64,000 bases of DNA, from positions 124,001-188,000 of the forward strand of contig NZ_MASU01000006.1 in assembly GCF_003202235.1 (NCBI RefSeq), given 5' to 3'. Origin of the DNA: Prauserella flavalba. GTDB lineage: Bacteria > Actinomycetota > Actinomycetes > Mycobacteriales > Pseudonocardiaceae. The first letter of the stretch is position 1. Every line of letters begins with the position of its first letter. The notes under the pieces were generated by a model that was not told where the DNA came from, did not search any database, and saw only the letters and a list, made by a program, of their open reading frames with translations. This document shows, piece by piece, positions 26,321 to 37,203 of this stretch. Made by a program: the position numbers and the translations under genes.

Positions 26321-29300
26321 TTACTCGAAAGCCTTCGCGATGAGGGCCTTCTGCTCCACCTCGTGGACCTTCGACGAGCCCGCGGACGGGGCGGCCATCG
26401 GGCGGCGCGCCACGACCTGCAGGTTCGAGAACACCTCAGGCAGCTTGCGCGGCAGGTTCAGCCCGAAGAACGGCCAGCCGCCCTGGTTCTCCGGCTCCTC
26501 CTGCACCCACACGACGTCCTTCGCGGCCGTGTAGCGCTCGAGCGCGGCCAGGAGCTTCTTCTTCGGCAGCGGGTAGTACTGCTCGATCCGGACGATCGCG
26601 ACGTCGTCGATGCCCTGCTTCTCGCGCTCGACGAACAGCTCCCAGTACATCTTCCCCGAGGTCAGCAGCACCTTGCGCGCCTTGGCCGGGTCGACACCGC
26701 CGTCGTCGATCACCGAGAGGAACTTCGACTGGTCGGTGAACTCCTCGATGCCCGACTTCACGTTCTTGTCGCGCAGCAGGCGCTTCGGGGTGAAGACGAT
26801 CAGCGGCCGGTTCACGCCGTCCAGGGCGTGGCGGCGCAGCAGGTGGAAGTAGTTCGCCGGCGTGGACGGCACCGCCACCGTCATCGAGCCCTCCGCGCAC
26901 AGCTGCAGGAAGCGCTCGATGCGGCCCGACGTGTGGTCCGGACCCTGGCCCTCGTGGCCGTGCGGCAGCAGCAGCACGACGTCGGAGAGCTGGCCCCACT
27001 TCGCCTCACCGGAGGAGATGTACTCGTCGATCACGGTCTGCGCGCCGTTGACGAAGTCACCGAACTGCGCTTCCCACATCACGAGCGCCTCGGAGTTGGC
27101 CACCGAGTAGCCGTACTCGAAGCCCACCGCCGCGTACTCGGACAGCGCCGAGTCGTAGATCATCACGCGGCCCTGCTGCTCGGCCAGGTTCTGCAGCGGC
27201 GAGTACTCCTGACCGGTCTTGCGGTCGATCAGCACCGAGTGCCGCTGCGTGAACGTGCCGCGGCGCGAGTCCTGACCGGACAGGCGCACCAGCCTGCCCT
27301 CCATCGCGAGCGAGCCGAACGCGAGCAGCTCGCCGAACGCCCAGTCGACGCCGCCCTCGCGCGACATCTTGTGCCGCCGCTCCATGACCGGCTTGACGCG
27401 CGGGTGAGGCGTGAAGCCCTCGGGGACGTCGACGAACGCGTCGCCGATGCGCTCGATGACCTCGCGGGAGACGGCGGTCGGCACCTTGGCCGGAACCTGC
27501 TGTTCCTCCTCGACCGACGGGCTCGGGGCGATCGGGTGCTTCTCCAGCTCGCGGACCTCGTTGAAGACGTGCTCCAGCTGGCTGGAGAAGTCCCGCAGCG
27601 CGGCTTCGGCCTCGTCCATCGAGATGTCGCCACGGCCGATGAGGGCCTCGGTGTAGGTCTTCCGGACGCTGCGCTTCGTGTCGATGATGTCGTACATCGC
27701 GGGCTGGGTCATCGAGGGGTCGTCGCCCTCGTTGTGGCCGCGCCGCCGGTAGCAGATCATGTCGATCACGACGTCCTTGTTGAACGCCTGGCGGTAGTCG
27801 ACGGCCAGCCGCGCCACCCAGTACGCGGCCTCGGGGTCGTCGCCGTTCACGTGGAAGATCGGCGCGCCGATCATCTTCGCGACGTCGGTGGCGTACTGCG
27901 ACGAGCGGGCGTGCTCGGGCGCGGTGGTGAAGCCGACCTGGTTGTTGATGATCACGTGCACGGTGCCGCCGGTGCGGTAACCGCGCAGCAGCGCGAGGTT
28001 CAGCGTCTCGGCCACCACGCCCTGGCCCGCGAAGGCCGCGTCGCCGTGCAGCAGCACCGGCAGCACGGTGAAGCCGCCCGAGGCGCGGTCGCCCTTGTCG
28101 AGGATGTCCTGCTTGGCGCGGACGATGCCCTCGAGCACCGGGTCGACGGTCTCCAGGTGCGACGGGTTCGCGGTGAGTGAGACCTTCGTCTCACCGTCGC
28201 CGAACATGCGGAAGTACTTGCCCTCGGCGCCGAGGTGGTACTTCACGTCGCCGGAGCCGTGCGCCTGGCCCGGGTCGAGGTTGCCCTCGAACTCCTGGAA
28301 GATCTGCGAGATCGGCTTGCCGACGATGTTGGCGAGCACGTTCAGGCGCCCGCGGTGGGGCATGCCGATGACGACCTCGTCGAGCTCGTGCTCGGCCGCC
28401 TTGTCCAGCACCGTGTCGAGCAGCGGGATCACGGTCTCGCCGCCCTCGAGCGAGAACCGCTTCTGGCCGACGTACTTGGTCTGCAGGAACGTCTCGAACG
28501 CCTCGGCCGCGTTGAGCTTCGACAGCACGTACTTCTGCACCGAGGGCTCGGGCTTCTCGTGCGGGACCTCCACGCGCTCCTGGATCCAGCGGCGCTCGTC
28601 CGGGTCGAGGATGTGCGTGTACTCGACACCGACCGTGCGGCAGTAGGAGTCGCGCAGCACGCCGAGCACGTCCCGCAGCTTCATGCGCTGCTGGCCCGCG
28701 AAGCCGCCGACCGCGAACTCGCGGTCGAGGTCCCACAGGGTCAGGCCGTGGCTGAGGATGTCCAGGTCCTCGTGCCTGCGCTGGCGGTAGTTCAGCGGGT
28801 CGGTGTCGGCCATCAGGTGGCCGCGCATCCGGTAGGCGTCGATCAGCTCCAGCACGCGGGCCGTCTTGTCGATCTCGCCCTCGGGGATGTCCTCGACCCA
28901 GCGCACCGGCTCGTACGGCAGGCGCAGCGAGGTGAAGATGTCGTCGTAGAAGCCGTCACCGCCGAGCAGCAGCTCGTGGATGCGCTTGAGGAACTCGCCC
29001 GACTCGGCACCCTGGATGATGCGGTGGTCGTAGGTCGAGGTCAGCGTCATGATCTTGCTGACGCCGAGGCCGACGAGGGTCTGCTCGCTGGTGCCCTCGA
29101 AGTGGGCCGGGTACTGCATCGCGCCGACGCCGATGATCGCGCCCTGGCCCGCCTGCAGGCGGGGCACCGAGTGGTTGGTGCCGATGCCGCCCGGGTTGGT
29201 CAGCGAGATCGTGGTGCCGGAGAAGTCGTCGGCGGTGAGCTTGTTGTTCCTCGCCTTCTTGACGATGTCCTCGTAGGCCTGCCAGAACTGCAGGAACGTC

Positions 29301-30040
29301 ATGTTCTCGGTGCCCTTGATGGACGCGACGACGAGCGTGCGGCCGCCGTCCTTGCCCTTCATGTCGATGGCGAGGCCGAGGTTGACGTGCTCCGGCGTGA
29401 CGGCGTGCGGCTTGCCGTCGATCAGCGCGTAGTGCCGGTTCATGTTCGGGAAGTCGTGCAGCGCTCGCACCATCGCGTAGCCGATGAGGTGCGTGAACGA
29501 GATCTTCCCGCCGCGGGTGCGCTTGAGGTGGTTGTTGATGACGATGCGGTTGTCGGCCATCAGCTTGGCCGGGACCGCGCGCACGCTGGTGGCGGTGGGG
29601 ACGCTCAGCGAGGCGTCCATGTTCTTGGCGATCGCCGCGGCTGCGCCGCGCAGCGGCTTGCTCTCGGGCTCCTCGGCCTTGGCGGGGGCGGCCGGCGCCG
29701 CCTTCGCGGCGGCGGGCGTGGTGGGTGCCGGCTTCGCCGGTGCGCTCTGCTTCGGCTCCGGCTTGGGAGCGGCCTTGGGTGCGGCCTTGGGGGCGGGCTT
29801 CGCCTCGGCCGGTGCCTGCTGCGGCTTGGCGGGGGCCTGCTGTGCGGCCTGACCGTTGGCGGCGGACGTCCGCTCGGCGGTGGCCGTGTCCGGCTTCGGC
29901 TGCGCCTGGGTGGGCTTGAAATCAGCAAAGAAGTCATGCCACGCGGCGTCTACTGAGGAGGGGTCGGCGAGGAACTGGTCGTACATTTCCTCGACGAGCC
30001 ACTCGTTTGGGCCGAACTGTGACGCAGGGCTGCTGGACAC
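26321..30040 (-). CDS. kgd: Multifunctional 2-oxoglutarate metabolism enzyme (alpha-ketoglutarate decarboxylase / dehydrogenase E1-E2)
   Basis: A 1239-residue TPP enzyme unique to actinobacteria that combines E2-like and E1 domains. Residues about 8-38 form the E1 N-terminal helix ([19 protein letters not shown]). Residues 45-115 are an Ala/Pro/Lys linker without a lipoyl domain. Residues about 120-350 are the succinyltransferase domain with H339 in [10 protein letters not shown], and the remainder is the E1 part ([39 protein letters not shown]). It decarboxylates 2-oxoglutarate and can form succinyl-CoA with partner E2/E3 or 2-hydroxy-3-oxoadipate. The GTG start at 30040 lies next to the 21-bp repeat region. 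Confidence 0.95.
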   Translation of the reverse strand: MSSSPASQFGPNEWLVEEMYDQFLADPSSVDAAWHDFFADFKPTQAQPKPDTATAERTSAANGQAAQQAPAKPQQAPAEAKPAPKAAPKAAPKPEPKQSAPAKPAPTTPAAAKAAPAAPAKAEEPESKPLRGAAAAIAKNMDASLSVPTATSVRAVPAKLMADNRIVINNHLKRTRGGKISFTHLIGYAMVRALHDFPNMNRHYALIDGKPHAVTPEHVNLGLAIDMKGKDGGRTLVVASIKGTENMTFLQFWQAYEDIVKKARNNKLTADDFSGTTISLTNPGGIGTNHSVPRLQAGQGAIIGVGAMQYPAHFEGTSEQTLVGLGVSKIMTLTSTYDHRIIQGAESGEFLKRIHELLLGGDGFYDDIFTSLRLPYEPVRWVEDIPEGEIDKTARVLELIDAYRMRGHLMADTDPLNYRQRRHEDLDILSHGLTLWDLDREFAVGGFAGQQRMKLRDVLGVLRDSYCRTVGVEYTHILDPDERRWIQERVEVPHEKPEPSVQKYVLSKLNAAEAFETFLQTKYVGQKRFSLEGGETVIPLLDTVLDKAAEHELDEVVIGMPHRGRLNVLANIVGKPISQIFQEFEGNLDPGQAHGSGDVKYHLGAEGKYFRMFGDGETKVSLTANPSHLETVDPVLEGIVRAKQDILDKGDRASGGFTVLPVLLHGDAAFAGQGVVAETLNLALLRGYRTGGTVHVIINNQVGFTTAPEHARSSQYATDVAKMIGAPIFHVNGDDPEAAYWVARLAVDYRQAFNKDVVIDMICYRRRGHNEGDDPSMTQPAMYDIIDTKRSVRKTYTEALIGRGDISMDEAEAALRDFSSQLEHVFNEVRELEKHPIAPSPSVEEEQQVPAKVPTAVSREVIERIGDAFVDVPEGFTPHPRVKPVMERRHKMSREGGVDWAFGELLAFGSLAMEGRLVRLSGQDSRRGTFTQRHSVLIDRKTGQEYSPLQNLAEQQGRVMIYDSALSEYAAVGFEYGYSVANSEALVMWEAQFGDFVNGAQTVIDEYISSGEAKWGQLSDVVLLLPHGHEGQGPDHTSGRIERFLQLCAEGSMTVAVPSTPANYFHLLRRHALDGVNRPLIVFTPKRLLRDKNVKSGIEEFTDQSKFLSVIDDGGVDPAKARKVLLTSGKMYWELFVEREKQGIDDVAIVRIEQYYPLPKKKLLAALERYTAAKDVVWVQEEPENQGGWPFFGLNLPRKLPEVFSNLQVVARRPMAAPSAGSSKVHEVEQKALIAKAFE

Positions 30041-30198
30041 GGCTTGGACTCGCCTCTATCCGTCTCGATCTGGTTGTCCGATTACGCGCCTACCAGGCTA
30101 ACCCCCTCGCCCGGTGCGTCGTCATCGAAGTCCGCCAACGGAGCCCTCACGACGTTGGCATTTCTCACTGGATCGATCACGGTCCTCGAACACCCGTT

Positions 30199-30547
30199 CG
30201 CGAGTCGTGCATGCCCGACCGCGAGTCGTGCGCTCCGGACCGCGAGTCGTGCGTTCCCGCGCGCGAGTCGTGCGTTCAGGACGCCGAGTTGTGCGCTGCG
30301 AGCGGGTACGGTCGCTCGACGGCCAGCAGTGTGCGCGCCGCGTCGGGGTCGGAGCGGGCGACGGCCTCGCCGCGAAGGCCGATCCGGGTCGACCGGTACG
30401 GCAACGGCAGTGGCGCAGGTCCGGCTCGGGATCCCACAGTACCCGAGGATCGCGGCGCAAGATCGCCGTGATCGAGCGGTTTCCGCCGGACTCGCGGTCG
30501 GGAACGCACGACTCGCGGTCCGGAGTGCACGACTCGCGGTCGTCAGG
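30199..30547. repeat. 21-bp-period repeats, five direct then three inverted units
   Basis: Units with core CGCGAGTCGTGC start at 30199, 30220, 30241, 30262 and (degenerate) 30283, exactly 21 bp apart. The reverse complement GCACGACTCGCG recurs at 30506 and 30527, with a degenerate copy at 30485, in the same 21-bp phase. The last unit runs over the stop codon of the ABC exporter gene. The rest of the 502-bp gap between 30041 and 30542 shows no gene. The opposed arrays could fold into a large hairpin in RNA or act as a protein-binding array near the kgd promoter. Confidence 0.85.
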
Positions 30548-33500
30548 TGGGTGGCTCGCCGAGACGCCACAGGTGGGCGTAGTGGCCGCCGGCCGCGAGC
30601 AGGTCCTCGTGGGTTCCCTGTTCGACGATCTTGCCGTGGTCGAGCACGACGATGAGATCCGCCCTCGCCGCCGTGGCCAGGCGGTGGGCCACCACGAAGG
30701 TGGTCCGCTTCTTGGCGAGGGCCTCGGTGGCCTTCAGCACGGCGGTCTCGGTGGCCGGGTCGAGCGCGGCGGTGGCCTCGTCGAGCAGCAGGACGTCGGG
30801 GTCCACCAGCTCCGCGCGCGCGAGCGCGACGAGCTGCCGCTGCCCGGCCGAAAGGGCACGCCCTCGCTCGCCGACCGGCTGGTGGAACCCGGCGGGCAGC
30901 GCCGCCACCCCCTCCAGCGCGCCCACCGACCGCACCGCCGCCTCCACCTCGGCATCGCTGGCCGAGGGGTGGCCGTAGCGCACGTTGTCGGCGACCGTGC
31001 CCGAGAACAGGTGCGCCTCCTGCGGCACCACACCGAGCCTGCCGCGCAGGCCCGGCAGGTCGTAGTCGCGCACGTCGACGCCGTCGATGCGCACCACTCC
31101 ACCGGTGACGTCGTAGAAGCGGGCCACCAGTTTGACCACAGTGGACTTCCCGGCCCCGGTCGCGCCCACCAGCGCCACCGTGGTGCCCGCCGGGACCTGC
31201 AGGGACACGTCGTCGAGCGCGAGCGCGTCGGTACCCGGGTAGGCGAAGCGGACGCCGTCCAGCTCCACCTCGCCGCGTAGTCGCTCTGGCACTGCGACGG
31301 GCCGCTCGGCGGGCGGCACCGACGTGGGCGTGCGCAGCAGCTCGCCGATCCGGCCGAGCCCGACCTTGGCCTGCTGGTAGCCGTCGAACACCGACGACAG
31401 CTGCTGCACCGGGGAGAAGAACGACTCCAGGTAGAGCAGGAACGCCAGCAGCACACCCACCGAGAGCGTGCCGTCGGCGACGCGGTTCGCGCCCGCGACC
31501 AGCACGATCGCCGCCGCGGTCCCGGACAGCAGGGTGACGAACGGGAAGTAGGTGGCCACGTAGCGCTGGGCGCGCAGGCGGGAGCGGCGGTACGCGTCGC
31601 TGCGCGAGGCGAAGTCCCGCGCCGAGCGCTCCTCGCGCGTGTACGCCTGCGCGACCCGCAGCCCGGTGACGTTCTCCTGCATGTCGGCGTTCACCGCGCT
31701 GACGCGCTCGCGTGCCTCGTTGTAGGCGGCCGAGGCGAGCCTGCGGAAGATCACCGTCGCCACCGCGAGCACCGGCAGCACCGAGAAGGCGTACAGCGCG
31801 AGGCCGGCGTCGGTGATCACGAGGGCGCCGCCGATGCCGACGAGCGTGAGCACGCTGACCACGGCCGTCGCCAGCCCGGTCTGCAGGAACGTCGACAGCG
31901 CGTCGACGTCCGTGGTCATCCTGGTCATGATCCGGCCGGCCAGTTCGCGCTCGTAGTAGTCGAGCCCCAGCCGTTGCAGGTGCGCGTAGCTGCGTACCCG
32001 CAGCAGATACAGCACGGATTCGCCGGTGCGGGCGGTGAGCCGCGTCTGCAGGGCGATGACGAGCCAGTCGAGTGCGATCACGAGCGCCCCGACGCCCGCC
32101 GCGATCAGCACGGCGGACTCCACTCCCGCTCGCACGCCGTCGTCGACACCCCGCTGGTACAGGGCGGGCACGGCGATGGTGGCCAGCGCGTCGAGCGCCA
32201 CGAGGGTGATCACCGCGGCCAGCAGGGCGCGGACCGGTCGCAGCAGCCCGCCCAGCCGGAACGCCGGATCGGGCGCCTTCGGATCGGACTCGCCGAGCCT
32301 CGGCTCACCCGTCGCGGGCGGGAGCTCCCGCACCCGCCGCAGCAACTCGGGTGTCGGCGGGAGGTCCAGTGACGCCCGCGAACCGGGGCCGCCGGTGCTC
32401 GCCGCCTGGGTGGTGCGGACCGAGGCCGACTCGGCGAGCGCGTCGACGTCGTCGTGCACGGCCGGAGCCGGCCACAGCCGCGGGGTGATGCCCGACTCGT
32501 CGCGCACGAGCACGTCCCGCCGGTGTACCTCCTCGACGTCCTCGCCGGGACCTCCCACGAGATCGCGGAACAGCGCGCACCGTTCCTCCAGCTCCTCCGC
32601 GGTCCCGACGTCCACCACCCTGCCCGCGTCGAGCACGGCGATGCGGTCGGCGAGCGACAGCGTGGAGCGCCGGTGGGCGATGAGCAGGGTGGTGCGGGTG
32701 CGCGTCACCGCCCGCAGGGTGTCGTGGATCGCGGCCTCGGTGGCGGTGTCGACGGCCGAGGTCGCGTCGTCGAGCACCAGGACCCTCGGGTCGGTGAGCA
32801 GCGCCCTCGCGAGGCCGAGCCGCTGCCGCTGGCCGCCGGAGAGCGTCAGTCCGCGCTCGCCGACCTGCGTGTCGTAGCCGTCGGGCAGCGCGCTGATGAA
32901 CTCGTGCGCCTCGGCGGCCTTCGCGGCGGCGACCACCTCCTCGTCGCTCGCGTCCGGCCTGCCGTAGGCGATGTTGTCGCGCACCGTGGTGGAGAAGAGG
33001 AACGCCTCCTCGAACACCACGCCGATCGCGCGGCGCAGCTCCGTGAGCCGCGCGTCGCGCACGTCGACGCCGCCGACGTGGACGGAGCCGGCGTGCACGT
33101 CGTAGAAGCGGGGCAGCAGAAGCGAGATCGTGGACTTGCCCGAGCCCGCCGTGCCGACGAGCGCGAGGGTCTCGCCGGGCCGCGCGTGCAGGGAAAGGCC
33201 GTCGAGCACGGGCTCGCTGCGGGTGTAGCCGAAGCGGACGCCGTCGAGGCGCACGTCGAGCGGGCCATCGGGCAGCGGTCGCGGGTCAGGGCGCTCGCGC
33301 ACCTCCGGCTGCGCGTCGATGAGCTCGTGCACGCGTTCGGCACCCGCACGCGTGAGCTGCGCCTGTACCACGAGGCTCGCCAGCATCCGCGCGGGACCGA
33401 TGAGTGCGGAGACGTAGGTGGCGAACGCGAGGAACGTGCCGAGGCTGATCTGCCCGTGCAGCGCCATGATCCCGCCCGCGGCGAGCACGGCGATCTGGCC

Positions 33501-34295
33501 CGCGGCGGGCAGCGCCGAGGTGGTGGCGGTGGGCACCGCGGCGAGCTTCGCGGCGCGCAAACGTTCGCGGTACAGCGTGCGCGCGGTGCCGGAGAGCTTG
33601 CCGATCTCCCGGTCTTCCTGGCCGAAGCCCTTCACCACGCGCACGCCGGTGACGGTCTCCTCCACCTGCTGCGCCACGTCGGCCGCGCGCTGCTGCGCCG
33701 ACCAGGTGGCGGGGAAGAGCCTGCGCCTGCTGACCGTGATCACGATCGCCACGGCGGGCGCCACGACGAGCGCGATGAGCGTGAGCAGCGGCGAGAGCAG
33801 GAGCATCGAGCCGAGCGCGAGCACCGCGAAGATCACCGAGCCCGCCGAGAGCGGCACCTGCATGAGCACGCCGGTCACGAGCTGGAGGTCGGTGATGGCG
33901 CGGGAGACGATCTGGCCGGTGCGCAGCGAGTCCTGCTTGCCGCCGTCGAGGCGGGACACCGCTCCGAACACGGCCTGGCGCAGGTCGTGCTGGACGTCGA
34001 GGGCGAGCCGTCCGCCGAGGTAGCGCCGGGCGAAGGCGCTGCCGAACGTCAGCAGCTGCAGGCCGATGAGCGCGGCGGCGAGCCAGCCGAGCCTGCCGGT
34101 CTCGCCCGCGACGGCGTCGTCGACGGCGACCTTGACGAACAACGGGCTCGCCGCCTGCAGGCCGACGCCCAGCATGGCGGCGCCCAGCGAGAGCACCACC
34201 AGCACCGGGTGCCGCCAGCACGCCGCGGCGAGCCTGCGGATCCACCCGGCCTTGCGGCCGGGAGTGTCCAGCGCCGTCGCCGTTCTGCCAGACAC
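30543..34295 (-). CDS. Fused double ABC exporter (TMD-NBD-TMD-NBD), Rv0194-like
   Basis: A 1250-residue protein holding two complete type IV ABC exporter halves in one chain. TMD1 is about 30-320 and NBD1 about 345-590 (Walker A GTAGSGKST near 378-386, LTLSGGQRQRLGLARALL, LVLDDATSAVD). TMD2 is about 690-960 and NBD2 about 1000-1245 (GATGAGKST, LSAGQRQLVALARAEL, LLLDEATAALD). NBD1 has Asp rather than Glu after the Walker B aspartate (LDDATSA), so it is probably the degenerate ATP site, and NBD2 hydrolyses. This layout resembles M. tuberculosis Rv0194, a multidrug efflux pump. Its substrate is unknown. Confidence 0.88.
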   Translation of the reverse strand: MSGRTATALDTPGRKAGWIRRLAAACWRHPVLVVLSLGAAMLGVGLQAASPLFVKVAVDDAVAGETGRLGWLAAALIGLQLLTFGSAFARRYLGGRLALDVQHDLRQAVFGAVSRLDGGKQDSLRTGQIVSRAITDLQLVTGVLMQVPLSAGSVIFAVLALGSMLLLSPLLTLIALVVAPAVAIVITVSRRRLFPATWSAQQRAADVAQQVEETVTGVRVVKGFGQEDREIGKLSGTARTLYRERLRAAKLAAVPTATTSALPAAGQIAVLAAGGIMALHGQISLGTFLAFATYVSALIGPARMLASLVVQAQLTRAGAERVHELIDAQPEVRERPDPRPLPDGPLDVRLDGVRFGYTRSEPVLDGLSLHARPGETLALVGTAGSGKSTISLLLPRFYDVHAGSVHVGGVDVRDARLTELRRAIGVVFEEAFLFSTTVRDNIAYGRPDASDEEVVAAAKAAEAHEFISALPDGYDTQVGERGLTLSGGQRQRLGLARALLTDPRVLVLDDATSAVDTATEAAIHDTLRAVTRTRTTLLIAHRRSTLSLADRIAVLDAGRVVDVGTAEELEERCALFRDLVGGPGEDVEEVHRRDVLVRDESGITPRLWPAPAVHDDVDALAESASVRTTQAASTGGPGSRASLDLPPTPELLRRVRELPPATGEPRLGESDPKAPDPAFRLGGLLRPVRALLAAVITLVALDALATIAVPALYQRGVDDGVRAGVESAVLIAAGVGALVIALDWLVIALQTRLTARTGESVLYLLRVRSYAHLQRLGLDYYERELAGRIMTRMTTDVDALSTFLQTGLATAVVSVLTLVGIGGALVITDAGLALYAFSVLPVLAVATVIFRRLASAAYNEARERVSAVNADMQENVTGLRVAQAYTREERSARDFASRSDAYRRSRLRAQRYVATYFPFVTLLSGTAAAIVLVAGANRVADGTLSVGVLLAFLLYLESFFSPVQQLSSVFDGYQQAKVGLGRIGELLRTPTSVPPAERPVAVPERLRGEVELDGVRFAYPGTDALALDDVSLQVPAGTTVALVGATGAGKSTVVKLVARFYDVTGGVVRIDGVDVRDYDLPGLRGRLGVVPQEAHLFSGTVADNVRYGHPSASDAEVEAAVRSVGALEGVAALPAGFHQPVGERGRALSAGQRQLVALARAELVDPDVLLLDEATAALDPATETAVLKATEALAKKRTTFVVAHRLATAARADLIVVLDHGKIVEQGTHEDLLAAGGHYAHLWRLGEPPT

Positions 34296-34317
34296 TCCCG
34301 ACCCTCCCTGTTGTCGC

Positions 34318-35205
34318 CTAGGTGATGTCCCTGCGCTGGTTGGCTGCCCAGCCGCCGATGAAGAACAGCATCGTCCACGCGAGGAAGATCAACGCCGCGG
34401 CCCACCACGAGAACGCGCCGGGGGCGCCCGCCGTGTACTGCAGGAGCCACTGCAGGTCCTCGTCGAGCGCGCCGGGCACCGAGACTCCGGCCGCACCGAA
34501 AGCCTCGGCGCCGATCGCGCCCACGATGCCGTTCAGGGTGCCGTTCGGCAGCACGCCGCCGAGCCAGGTGATCCCGAACCAGCCGAACGACACGAACACG
34601 AGGACGTTCTCGACGACGAGCATCCAGATCGTCAGCGTGATCGTGGCGCCGGTGACACTGTTCCACACGGCACCGACACCGATGCCGAACAGCGTGGCCA
34701 GGGTGGTGGCGAGGATGCCCGCACCCAGCACGCCTAGCCACTGGCCCGCGGTCGGCAGCCCGGCGCTGTCCACCGTCAGCACGGTGGCGAGGCTCGCGAA
34801 GGCGACGATGATGATGCCGTAGACGACGCCCCAGCCGATGTAGGTGAACATCTTCGCGCTCAGCGCCGACATGCGGTTGGGCGCGGTGAGGAACGTCGTG
34901 GTGATCGTCTTCTTGCTGTACTCGCCCGCCAGCGCGAAGACACCGAAGATCACCGGGAACATCGTGCCGATGTTGATGCCGTGTGCCAGCGCGAGCAGCC
35001 CGACCGGCAGCTCGCCGAGCTGCACGCCCAGCAGGCCCGCGAGCTCCTCGGCGTCGGAGCTGCCGAGGAAGTCGTTGAGGTCGTTGGTGATCGCGCCCCA
35101 GCCGAGCGCGAACAGGAACGCGAACAGCACCGCCGGGATCATGAGACCCCACCAGCTCTTGGTGCTCAGCGTCTTGCGGATCTCGGCCTTGATCAGGTTG
35201 CCCAT
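34318..35205 (-). CDS. ABC-2 type permease
   Basis: A 295-residue permease with about six hydrophobic helices, including IPAVLFAFLFALGWGAI, GTMFPVIFGVFALAGEY, YIGWGVVYGIIIVAFASLA and ALIFLAWTMLFFIGGWAA. The GEYSKKTITTTFLTAPNR segment is characteristic of ABC-2 family membrane proteins paired with CcmA-like ATPases. It starts at ATG 35205, overlapping the ATPase gene's stop by one base (TGATG). The pair probably exports a lipid, drug or peptide; nothing indicates which. Confidence 0.85.
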   Translation of the reverse strand: MGNLIKAEIRKTLSTKSWWGLMIPAVLFAFLFALGWGAITNDLNDFLGSSDAEELAGLLGVQLGELPVGLLALAHGINIGTMFPVIFGVFALAGEYSKKTITTTFLTAPNRMSALSAKMFTYIGWGVVYGIIIVAFASLATVLTVDSAGLPTAGQWLGVLGAGILATTLATLFGIGVGAVWNSVTGATITLTIWMLVVENVLVFVSFGWFGITWLGGVLPNGTLNGIVGAIGAEAFGAAGVSVPGALDEDLQWLLQYTAGAPGAFSWWAAALIFLAWTMLFFIGGWAANQRRDIT

Positions 35206-36314
35206 CACTGCTGACCTCCCCAGCCCTGCTGCTGCCCCGGCTGCTGACCTGGTTGCTGTCCCGGCTGCTGCTGGAAGCCGGGCGGCGGGGTCTGCTGGTA
35301 CGGCTGTTGCGGTGGTTGTCCCGGTTGCTGGTAGCCGGGCGGAGGCGCGTTCCACTCCTGTTGCTGCTGGTACGGCTGCTGCTGCGGCGGGTAGGCCGTC
35401 GCGCCCGCGCCGTACTGCGGGCTGGTGAGCTGGAAGAACAGCTGCTCGAGGTCGGCCTTCTCCTCCTGCATGCCGTACACGGCGATGCCCGCCTTGGCGG
35501 CGATGTCACCGATCTGCTGCACGGTCGCGCCGGACACGGCGACGCGGCCGTCCTGCGTCGGCTCGACCTGGTGGAGGCCCGCCTCCTGCAGTGCCGTGAC
35601 GAGACCGTTCGCGTCGGCCGGCTGGACGAGCACCCGCGAGCGCTGGCTCGCGCGCAGCTGGTCGAGCGGGCCGTAGTAGCGCGTCATGCCCGCGCTGACG
35701 ATCACGACCTGGTCGATGGTCTGCTCGACCTCGGACAGCAGGTGGCTTGACACCAGCACGGTGCGCCCCTGCTGGGCGAACGAGCGCAGGAACGAGCGCA
35801 ACCACGCGATGCCCTCGGGGTCGAGCCCGTTCGACGGCTCGTCGAGGACGAGCACCTGCGGGTCACCGAGCAGCGCCGTCGCGAGCGCGAGCCGCTGGCG
35901 CATACCGAGCGAGAACCCGCCCGCCTTGCGGTCGGCCGCGGGTGAGAGGCCGACGAGCCCCAGCATCTCGTCCACGCGCTGGTCGGGCACGCCGATCGCC
36001 GCCGCGTACACGCGGAGGTGGTTGCGGGCGGTGCGCTTGGGGTGGAAGCCCTCGTTCTCCAGCACCGCGCCGACCACTCTGGCCGGGTTGCCGAGCTGGT
36101 GGTGTGGCCTGCCGTTGATCGTCGCCGTGCCCGCGGTGGGCGTCACCAGGCCGAGCAGCATGCGCAACGTCGTCGTCTTGCCTGCCCCGTTCGGGCCGAG
36201 GAACCCGGTGACCGACCCGGGCTCCACCGTGAAGCTGAGGTTCTGTACCGCGGTCACGGCCCCGAACTGCTTGGTGAGGTTCTGTACCGCGATGCGGCCG
36301 CTGCCATCGTGCAT
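35205..36314 (-). CDS. ABC transporter ATP-binding protein with Pro/Gln-rich tail
   Basis: A 369-residue ATPase of the CcmA/drug-resistance type. Walker A is GPNGAGKTT, the signature FSLGMRQRLALATAL and Walker B VLVLDEPSNGLDP, with the H-loop SSHLLSEVE. After the ATPase and a small beta domain (to about 300) comes a roughly 65-residue tail made almost only of Pro, Gln, Gly and Tyr (QPGQQPGQQPGQQQGWGGQQ). Such a tail is unusual for this family and is probably disordered. It forms an operon with the permease gene. Confidence 0.88.
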   Translation of the reverse strand: MHDGSGRIAVQNLTKQFGAVTAVQNLSFTVEPGSVTGFLGPNGAGKTTTLRMLLGLVTPTAGTATINGRPHHQLGNPARVVGAVLENEGFHPKRTARNHLRVYAAAIGVPDQRVDEMLGLVGLSPAADRKAGGFSLGMRQRLALATALLGDPQVLVLDEPSNGLDPEGIAWLRSFLRSFAQQGRTVLVSSHLLSEVEQTIDQVVIVSAGMTRYYGPLDQLRASQRSRVLVQPADANGLVTALQEAGLHQVEPTQDGRVAVSGATVQQIGDIAAKAGIAVYGMQEEKADLEQLFFQLTSPQYGAGATAYPPQQQPYQQQQEWNAPPPGYQQPGQPPQQPYQQTPPPGFQQQPGQQPGQQPGQQQGWGGQQ

Positions 36315-36709
36315 GCTGCCTCTCGTTTCCCCTCGTCGTCTGCGCTGTGGCGGTGGTCATCCTGCCGTACGGCCACGTTGGACGATCACGCGAGGTCCAC
36401 CGGTTCCGGGCGGGGCCTCACTCGGCCCGCGAGAGCGCGAAAGGCCAGGTCGGCAACCCCTGTGGGGAGGTTCACCAGGACCGAAATGCCTGATTGAGAA
36501 AACAATTCGGGGCAAGTTCGCCCCCCGGGGAGCGAACTCTGGAGTTATTACTTAAGCTTGTAGGTGGCGGCCCGCTCCCGGTGACCCCCAGGCTGGTTGA
36601 GCGGGCCGCCCCTTCGTGTGCTCACGTCCCCGATCTTGGTGAACCGATTGCCGGTTCACCGTCCCTCTGGTTACCGTTTGCCCGGTTCGGGATCGACTGG
36701 GGGAGTTCC
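36315..36709. other. Intergenic region with two inverted repeats
   Basis: No intact gene was found in these 395 bp. AGTTCGC at 36516-36522 pairs with GCGAACT at 36533-36539 over a 10-base loop. GGCGGCCCGCTC at 36566-36577 pairs perfectly with 36599-36610 over 21 bases. The stretch 36541-36560 is locally AT-rich (TTATTACTTAAGCTTG). The region probably holds the promoter of the minus-strand ABC genes. The second hairpin may terminate a short transcript or be a relic of the decayed gene that follows. Confidence 0.45.
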
Positions 36710-37203
36710 ATGAACGGTTACGGCGTGGACCCGCGGAGACTGGTGGCCTCACCACGCCAGCCGTCGAGCCCGCCGAGAGCGTTTTGGCGTCGCCCGCCGT
36801 GGCGGAGAGCTGCCCGGCGAGCCGCGCCCACTTCGACGAGGTCCGTTCCGGCTAGGAGAAGGCGGCCGAGTGCATCGAGCGGATACCGCCGAAGCCGCGC
36901 GAGCGGATTGATCCGGAGGATGGCCGACGACGGCCCACGCGGCCGGTACGAGATCAGCAAGATCTACTGGCTGAACGGCCTGCCCTCGGAGCGGAACGCC
37001 GAGTTCGTCGACGCGCTGTACGAACATTGGGTCGCCAACGGGTTCCGGGTGCTCAGCGACCAGCGCGCGGCGGACGGCAAGTTCGTTTCCGTCGAGAACG
37101 CGGGCGACGCCTTCCGCATGTCGGTCAAGCAGACTGTCGAGGGTGACCTGTCGCTGGGTGCCTCGTCGCCGTGCGTCTGGCCGGACGGCGTACCGCCCGC
37201 CGA

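Noticed and set aside
26363-28180. A 605-codon open frame on the plus strand opposite kgd
   Set aside because: It consists of Leu/Val/Arg/His-rich shadow sequence. The minus strand carries highly conserved Kgd domains throughout.
30199-30547. CRISPR array
   Set aside because: Units are tandem without spacers, 21 bp long, partly inverted, and no cas genes are near.
30082-30570. A minus-strand frame encoding heptad-like RLAVRSA repeats
   Set aside because: The apparent peptide repeat is only the translation of the 21-bp DNA repeat; 21 is a multiple of three, which keeps the frame open. No ribosome site or family sequence is present.
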